Below are positions 59,474 through 64,000 of a stretch of 64,000 nt of DNA, one piece after another; the stretch's first letter is position 1, and every line of letters begins with the position of its first letter. The stretch comes from Mahella australiensis 50-1 BON (GTDB taxonomy: Bacteria; Bacillota; Clostridia; Mahellales; Mahellaceae), in assembly GCF_000213255.1 (NCBI RefSeq), contig NC_015520.1, positions 2,252,001 through 2,316,000 of the forward strand, given 5' to 3'. Under the pieces are notes generated by a model. It saw only the letters and a program-made list of their open reading frames with translations. It had not been told where the DNA came from and ran no database searches. A program made the translations under genes and the position numbers.

Positions 59474-61225
59474 CTAAATATCCGCCTCCTTTATTGCATC
59501 GAAAATGCACAGATTACTGCATAGACCGCAACCGTTACATTGGGTAACATCTATAACAAAAGCTCCATCGTCGTTTTCCATGGCCGGGCAACCCAAATGC
59601 ATACATATTTCGCATCCCATGCATTTATCCATATCTACAGTATAAGGGGTATAGGTGCGTTTCTTGTCCAGCAATATACATGGGCGTCGCGCTATGATGA
59701 CTGACGGTTCATCTGTCGCCGTTTCTTCTTTTATGACAGCCTCCAAATGCTCCATGTCATAAGGGTCTATAACCGTTATGCGATTTACGCCAACGGCTTT
59801 GGCCAATGCTTCCAAACTGGCTTGATAGGTCGGTTCTTTGCGTATGGTCCAGCCTGTTGCCGGATGGTCCTGATGGCCGGTCATACCGGTAGTAGAATTA
59901 TCCAATATTATGACCGTACCCGTTCCTTTATTATATACCATATCTATGAGTCCAGTTATGCCGGAATGTATAAAAGTCGAATCGCCTATCACCGCTACGG
60001 TTTTATGCGCCCAATCCTTCCCTCTGGCTTTTTCCATACCGAGGGCGCTGCCTATGCTGGCGCCCATGCATACACATAGGTCCATGGCCGAAAGCGGCGC
60101 CGTAGCTCCTAAAGTATAGCACCCTATATCGCCTGTAACAGTCAATTTAAGTTTGTCCAATACATAGAATACCCCTCTATGCGGGCATCCTGGGCACATG
60201 ACGGGCGGTCTTACCGGCACGTGTTGCTCGGCCAGTTTCTCGCGCTCAGACGTTGCAAAGCCACGTCCCAATAACGCTTTGGCTATTATCTCGGCACTCA
60301 ATTCGTCTACAGCAGGAAAAATCTCCTTACCTATAGCATGTATGCCCAGAGCCTTCACATGCGTTTCTATAAACGGCTCCAACTCTTCTATAACATACAG
60401 TTTATCCACTCCTGCCGCAAATTCCTTTATTAATTCCACAGGCAGAGGATAGACCATGCCCAGCTTAAGATACGAGGCGTCGGGCATAGCCTCTTTGGCA
60501 TACTGATATGCTATACCATCGGTTATTATGCCTATACGCCTGTCACCCCACTCTATGCGGTTGACAGGGCATTCATTTGCATATGCTTCCACACGGCTCA
60601 TGCGCTCGACCAACGAATAATGACGGCGCTTGGCCATGGCCGGCATCATAACGTATTTATTTATATCCCTTTTATACTCTTTAAGCGGCATATTTTTGCG
60701 TTCGCCTATCTCCACCAGCCCGCGCGCATGTGATACACGCGTGGTCATGCGCAACAGGATAGGCAGGTCAAATCTCTCGCTCAACTCAAAAGCCATCATG
60801 GCAAAATCCTTCGCCTCTTGGCTGTCCGATGGCTCTAGCATGGGTATATGAGCGGCCTGCGCGTATAAGCGGTTGTCCTGCTCGTTTTGCGAGCTGAACA
60901 GCCCCGGATCATCTGCAGTTATTATAACTAGGCCGCCGTTTACACCGGTATAAGCCGCCGTGAACAGCGGATCGGCCGCCACATTTAGGCCGACATGCTT
61001 CATCGATGCCATGGCCCTGGCACCTGCTACTGAGGCTCCTGTGGCTACCTCCAACGCTACTTTCTCATTGGGCGACCACTCCACATATACTTCTTCCGCA
61101 GGATATAAAGCCATGGCCTCGGTTATCTCGGTACTCGGCGTACCAGGATAAGCTGTGGCCACCCTGACGCCTGCTTCATAAGCACCCCGCGCCAATGCCT
61201 CGTTGCCTAATAAAAGATCCTTCAA
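59474..61225 (-). CDS. iorA: Indolepyruvate ferredoxin oxidoreductase, alpha subunit
   Basis: A 583-residue subunit: N-terminal pyrimidine-binding domain (AYPGTPSTEITEAMALYPAE), TPP-binding domain (TGDIGCYTLGATAPLSAMDL, GDSTFIHSGITGL) and a C-terminal ferredoxin domain with two 4Fe-4S motifs (CMGCEICMHLGCPAM, CNGCGLCSNLC). TTG start overlapping the paaK stop by four bases (TTGA). Confidence 0.95.
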   Translation of the reverse strand: MKDLLLGNEALARGAYEAGVRVATAYPGTPSTEITEAMALYPAEEVYVEWSPNEKVALEVATGASVAGARAMASMKHVGLNVAADPLFTAAYTGVNGGLVIITADDPGLFSSQNEQDNRLYAQAAHIPMLEPSDSQEAKDFAMMAFELSERFDLPILLRMTTRVSHARGLVEIGERKNMPLKEYKRDINKYVMMPAMAKRRHYSLVERMSRVEAYANECPVNRIEWGDRRIGIITDGIAYQYAKEAMPDASYLKLGMVYPLPVELIKEFAAGVDKLYVIEELEPFIETHVKALGIHAIGKEIFPAVDELSAEIIAKALLGRGFATSEREKLAEQHVPVRPPVMCPGCPHRGVFYVLDKLKLTVTGDIGCYTLGATAPLSAMDLCVCMGASIGSALGMEKARGKDWAHKTVAVIGDSTFIHSGITGLIDMVYNKGTGTVIILDNSTTGMTGHQDHPATGWTIRKEPTYQASLEALAKAVGVNRITVIDPYDMEHLEAVIKEETATDEPSVIIARRPCILLDKKRTYTPYTVDMDKCMGCEICMHLGCPAMENDDGAFVIDVTQCNGCGLCSNLCIFDAIKEADI

Positions 61226-62526
61226 CTTTGTCCTCCCCTCAAATCTATAACCCTCCTGGCCTTACCTTCAAAACGTTTGAGCGTCTGAGGTTCTACCAGA
61301 TTAACCTTTGCATCTATCAATAGATTCGACTTCAAATGGTGTCTTATCTTGCGTTCCAACGCTTCCAATTCGCTGAAATGTTCCAGCAATTTGGCGTCTA
61401 CTACCTCTATATTTATCTCCAGCTCATCCATAAACCCTTTTTTACGTACTATTATCTCATAGTGCGGACCTACTTCCTCTATATTCATTAAAACAGTTTC
61501 TATCTGTGACGGAAATACGTTTACACCCTTTATTATGAGCATGTCGTCGGTACGCCCTTTTATCTTGGCTATACGATAAAGCGCGCGTCCGCACGCACAT
61601 TTATCGGCTATAATGCTGGTTATGTCATGAGTGCGATACCTGATAAGCGGCACCCCTTCTTTTGTCAATGTGGTTATTACAAGCTCTCCTGCATTGCCGT
61701 AGTCTACCGGTTGCTCGGTAACTGGGTCTATAATCTCCACAAGAAAATGGTCCTCAGCTATGTGCATGCCTTCCCTGTATTCGCATTCCCCAGCTACACC
61801 CGGCCCCATTATCTCGCTCAAACCATAATTTTCAGTAGCCACTATATGCCAACGCTTCTGCAGTTCCTCGCGCATAGCCTCGGTGGAACCTTCGGCGCCG
61901 AATAAGCCTAACCTTAACGGTAATTTTTCGGTATCCACGCCCATATTTCGAGCCACTTCAGCCATATACAACGCATATGAAGGCGTACCGACCAGCACCG
62001 TGGTGCTGAAATCCTGCATAAGGGCTATCTGCCGTTCTGTATTGCCGCTAGACATGGGTATCACGGCAGCACCCAAGCGCTCCAAACCATAATGCAACCC
62101 AAAAGCCCCGGTAAACAATCCATAGCCGAACGCTATCTGGGCCACATCATCGTCAGTAGCACCGGCTTCAGCGGCCACGCGCGCTACCAATTCGGCCCAC
62201 GTATCTATATCATTGCGCGTGTAACCAACGACTGTAGGCTTGCCGGTGGTACCGGACGAGCCATGTAACCTTACTATCTGTTTCATGGGCACTGCGAACA
62301 TTCCGTAAGGATAATTATCGCGCAAATCATCTTTCGTAGTAAAAGGCAGCTTGGACACATCTTTAAGCGTACGTATATCGGAAGGCTTTAAACCTATATC
62401 ATCAAAAGCCTTTTTGTAAAACGACACCCTGTCGTAAGCATATTGAACAATCCTCTTAAGCCTATCCAATTGCAGCGCTTCCATGCTGCTCCTGGGCATA
62501 CATTCCTCTTTAGGCGACCATATCAT
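61222..62526 (-). CDS. paaK: Phenylacetate-CoA ligase (copy 2)
   Basis: A 434-residue PaaK paralogue with P-loop [18 protein letters not shown] and C-terminal [34 protein letters not shown]. Clearly divergent from copy 1 at many positions, so not a recent duplicate. Expected to interconvert aryl acids and aryl-CoA, allowing ATP gain from IorAB products. Confidence 0.93.
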   Translation of the reverse strand: MIWSPKEECMPRSSMEALQLDRLKRIVQYAYDRVSFYKKAFDDIGLKPSDIRTLKDVSKLPFTTKDDLRDNYPYGMFAVPMKQIVRLHGSSGTTGKPTVVGYTRNDIDTWAELVARVAAEAGATDDDVAQIAFGYGLFTGAFGLHYGLERLGAAVIPMSSGNTERQIALMQDFSTTVLVGTPSYALYMAEVARNMGVDTEKLPLRLGLFGAEGSTEAMREELQKRWHIVATENYGLSEIMGPGVAGECEYREGMHIAEDHFLVEIIDPVTEQPVDYGNAGELVITTLTKEGVPLIRYRTHDITSIIADKCACGRALYRIAKIKGRTDDMLIIKGVNVFPSQIETVLMNIEEVGPHYEIIVRKKGFMDELEINIEVVDAKLLEHFSELEALERKIRHHLKSNLLIDAKVNLVEPQTLKRFEGKARRVIDLRGGQS

Positions 62527-62540
62527 TTACCATTCCCCTT

Positions 62541-64000
62541 TCACGCGATTTCTTCGGCTGTATTATACACCATATCGATATGTTGTTGCGGTAACGCAGC
62601 GCTTATAGCGCTGACGGCAGGCACGATCGCGATAGGAATCACTATGGCCGCGGCACTGAATACGGTTATAAGCGGGCTGGATAATCCTGCATATAACGCT
62701 CCCCCTATGGATATACCCAAAGATGTTATGATGCCAGCCCACACGCCAGCCCTTGTAGTACCCCTCCAATACAAGCCGTATAAATACGGTGCCAGAAGTG
62801 AACCGGCTACAGCCCCCCACGATAGGCTCATAAGCGATATGATAGGATTAGGCACCAAGGCCAGCAGCAGCGAAAGCCCTACGAATACCACGCAAAGCAC
62901 GCGCATTATGAGCATGATATGCTTCGGATTCATCTTTTTCGGCGCCAATGTATCCTGTATTAAATCCACCGCTATAGCCGACGCCGACGCCATCACTATC
63001 GAGGCCAGCGTCGACATAGATGCTGCCAGCACCAGCACCATTATTACGGACAGCACTATCTCTGGCAGAGTAGGTGATATTATTTGCGGTATTATAAGAT
63101 CCGGGTTGGGAACACCATTGAGCATTGGCATACTATCAGGGAAAAATATCCTGCTCGTAGACCCTACAAAATATACGCCCCCGCTTATAAGCAACGCAAA
63201 CAGCGTCGATACAACTGTAGCTGCTTTCATGGGCGGCCCATCCTTGACGGTATAAAACTTATGGATCATCTGAGGTAAACCCCACGTACCCAAGCTGGTC
63301 AATACAACCAGTGACAGAAGCGGCACGAAACCGCCGGGACCAACCGGCGCGATCAATTTAGGGTCAATGGCTTTCAGCGATGTTATCATAGAGGATAAGC
63401 CTCCTACTTCGTTGCTGTTTATCACAAAGAACACCATAAGCACGGTACCTATTATCATTACTATGCCTTGTATGAAATCCATAATGGTTTCGGCCAAGAA
63501 ACCGCCTATAAATAGATAAAGCGCGGTAAATAAGGCCATAATTATCATTATAACAGTATATGGTATATGGAATATCTGCTCAAACAAGTAACTAAGCCCC
63601 ATATATACCGACGCCGAATAAGGGACCAAAAATACAAATATTATAAGCGCCGATACTATCTTCAAAGCCTTGCTGTTATACCTTATACCTATAAAACCCG
63701 GCATTGTAGAAACACCGAGGCGTTGCGTCATTTCCCTCGTGCGCTTGCCCAGCACCAACCATGCCAATAAGCTGCCAACCACGGTGTTACCTATAGCTAC
63801 CCATAGCCCCGACAGGCCGAAAGACCAGCCTGTTTTGCCGGCATATCCAATAAATAAAACGGCTGAGAAATACGCAGTGCCATATGAGAATGCCGACATC
63901 CATGGATTTATGGAACGACTTCCCAATAGGTACTCGTCCATGCCCTTAATCCTGCGCATGCTGAAAAATGATACCAGCAACACTATGGCAATATAAACCG
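62541..64000 (-). CDS. Sodium:solute symporter family protein (5' end outside window)
   Basis: At least 485 residues, frame open to the right edge. About 12 membrane segments; SRSINPWMSAFSYGTAYFSA and GLPQMIHKF match SSS-family transporters, relatives of proline and pantothenate carriers. Only the first few residues seem missing, since SFFSMRRIKGMDEYLLGSRS normally lies about 20-30 residues from the start. Its operon partners suggest an aromatic acid or amino acid substrate, but that is inference. Confidence 0.88.
   Translation of the reverse strand, partial: VYIAIVLLVSFFSMRRIKGMDEYLLGSRSINPWMSAFSYGTAYFSAVLFIGYAGKTGWSFGLSGLWVAIGNTVVGSLLAWLVLGKRTREMTQRLGVSTMPGFIGIRYNSKALKIVSALIIFVFLVPYSASVYMGLSYLFEQIFHIPYTVIMIIMALFTALYLFIGGFLAETIMDFIQGIVMIIGTVLMVFFVINSNEVGGLSSMITSLKAIDPKLIAPVGPGGFVPLLSLVVLTSLGTWGLPQMIHKFYTVKDGPPMKAATVVSTLFALLISGGVYFVGSTSRIFFPDSMPMLNGVPNPDLIIPQIISPTLPEIVLSVIMVLVLAASMSTLASIVMASASAIAVDLIQDTLAPKKMNPKHIMLIMRVLCVVFVGLSLLLALVPNPIISLMSLSWGAVAGSLLAPYLYGLYWRGTTRAGVWAGIITSLGISIGGALYAGLSSPLITVFSAAAIVIPIAIVPAVSAISAALPQQHIDMVYNTAEEIA

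Overview
The window looks like the chromosome of a Gram-positive, endospore-forming, fermentative anaerobe of the Firmicutes, probably class Clostridia. The evidence is a sporulation sigma-H gene beside the rpoBC and ribosomal-protein block, SleB and YhcN/YlaJ-type spore genes, ECF-transporter genes behind rplQ, L7Ae-like and KOW proteins inside the ribosomal operons, a flavin-dependent thymidylate synthase (ThyX) and ferredoxin-linked indolepyruvate oxidoreductase. Gene content and order resemble Thermoanaerobacterales-type genomes such as Mahella; that placement is inference. No rRNA, CRISPR array, prophage or intact insertion sequence is visible.

Layout. (1) 1-6.3 kb: a sugar-uptake locus on the minus strand: a LacI-family regulator, two LplB/LplC-like permeases, a family-1 solute-binding lipoprotein and a cytoplasmic GH5 glycosidase. 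The regulator's promoter, with a candidate operator in its spacer, is repeated almost exactly at 237-265, pointing out of the left edge, so the regulon continues there. (2) 6.3-8.3 kb: plus-strand aldehyde dehydrogenase and a DUF1858-like protein. (3) 8.5-17 kb: mixed housekeeping and spore functions: an M16 peptidase pair, YhcN-like lipoprotein, flavin reductase, tRNA-Val, nitroreductase, KDPG aldolase, a cell-wall amidase with a large coiled-coil insertion in its catalytic domain, and plus-strand sleB. (4) 17-40.4 kb: one long minus-strand run combining the str, S10, spc and alpha operons: an L7Ae-like protein, rpsL, rpsG, fusA, tuf, then rpsJ through rplQ (with secY, adk, map, infA, rpoA), then ecfA1, ecfA2, ecfT and truA. 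(5) 40.4-52.9 kb: tRNA-Gly, tRNA-Thr, a second tuf, rpmG, secE, nusG, rplK, rplA, an L10 leader, rplJ, rplL, rpoB and rpoC. The two tuf copies are identical. (6) 53-57 kb: sigH, rlmB, thyX, 5-formyltetrahydrofolate cyclo-ligase and alanine racemase. (7) 57-64 kb: an aryl-acid/aromatic amino acid operon: a sodium:solute symporter cut by the right edge, paaK, iorA, iorB, a second paaK and an ACT-domain protein.

Regulatory signals are unusually readable. Good sigma-A promoters (mostly 17-bp spacers) precede lacI, the flavin reductase, tRNA-Val, the L7Ae-str operon, rpoBC, rpmG-secE-nusG and the tRNA-tuf unit. In two places a terminator U-tract runs straight into the next TTGACA. Many essential genes start with TTG or GTG.

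Most worth a second look: a 106-bp almost fully self-complementary element between iorB and paaK (58754-58859); the coiled coil inserted into the amidase; the shared promoter-operator of the sugar regulon; the sleB terminator embedded in the conserved 3' end of truA; the rpsC/rplP overlap; and the identical tuf copies. Most of the window is otherwise ordinary core genome, and no complete novel system is proven by sequence alone.
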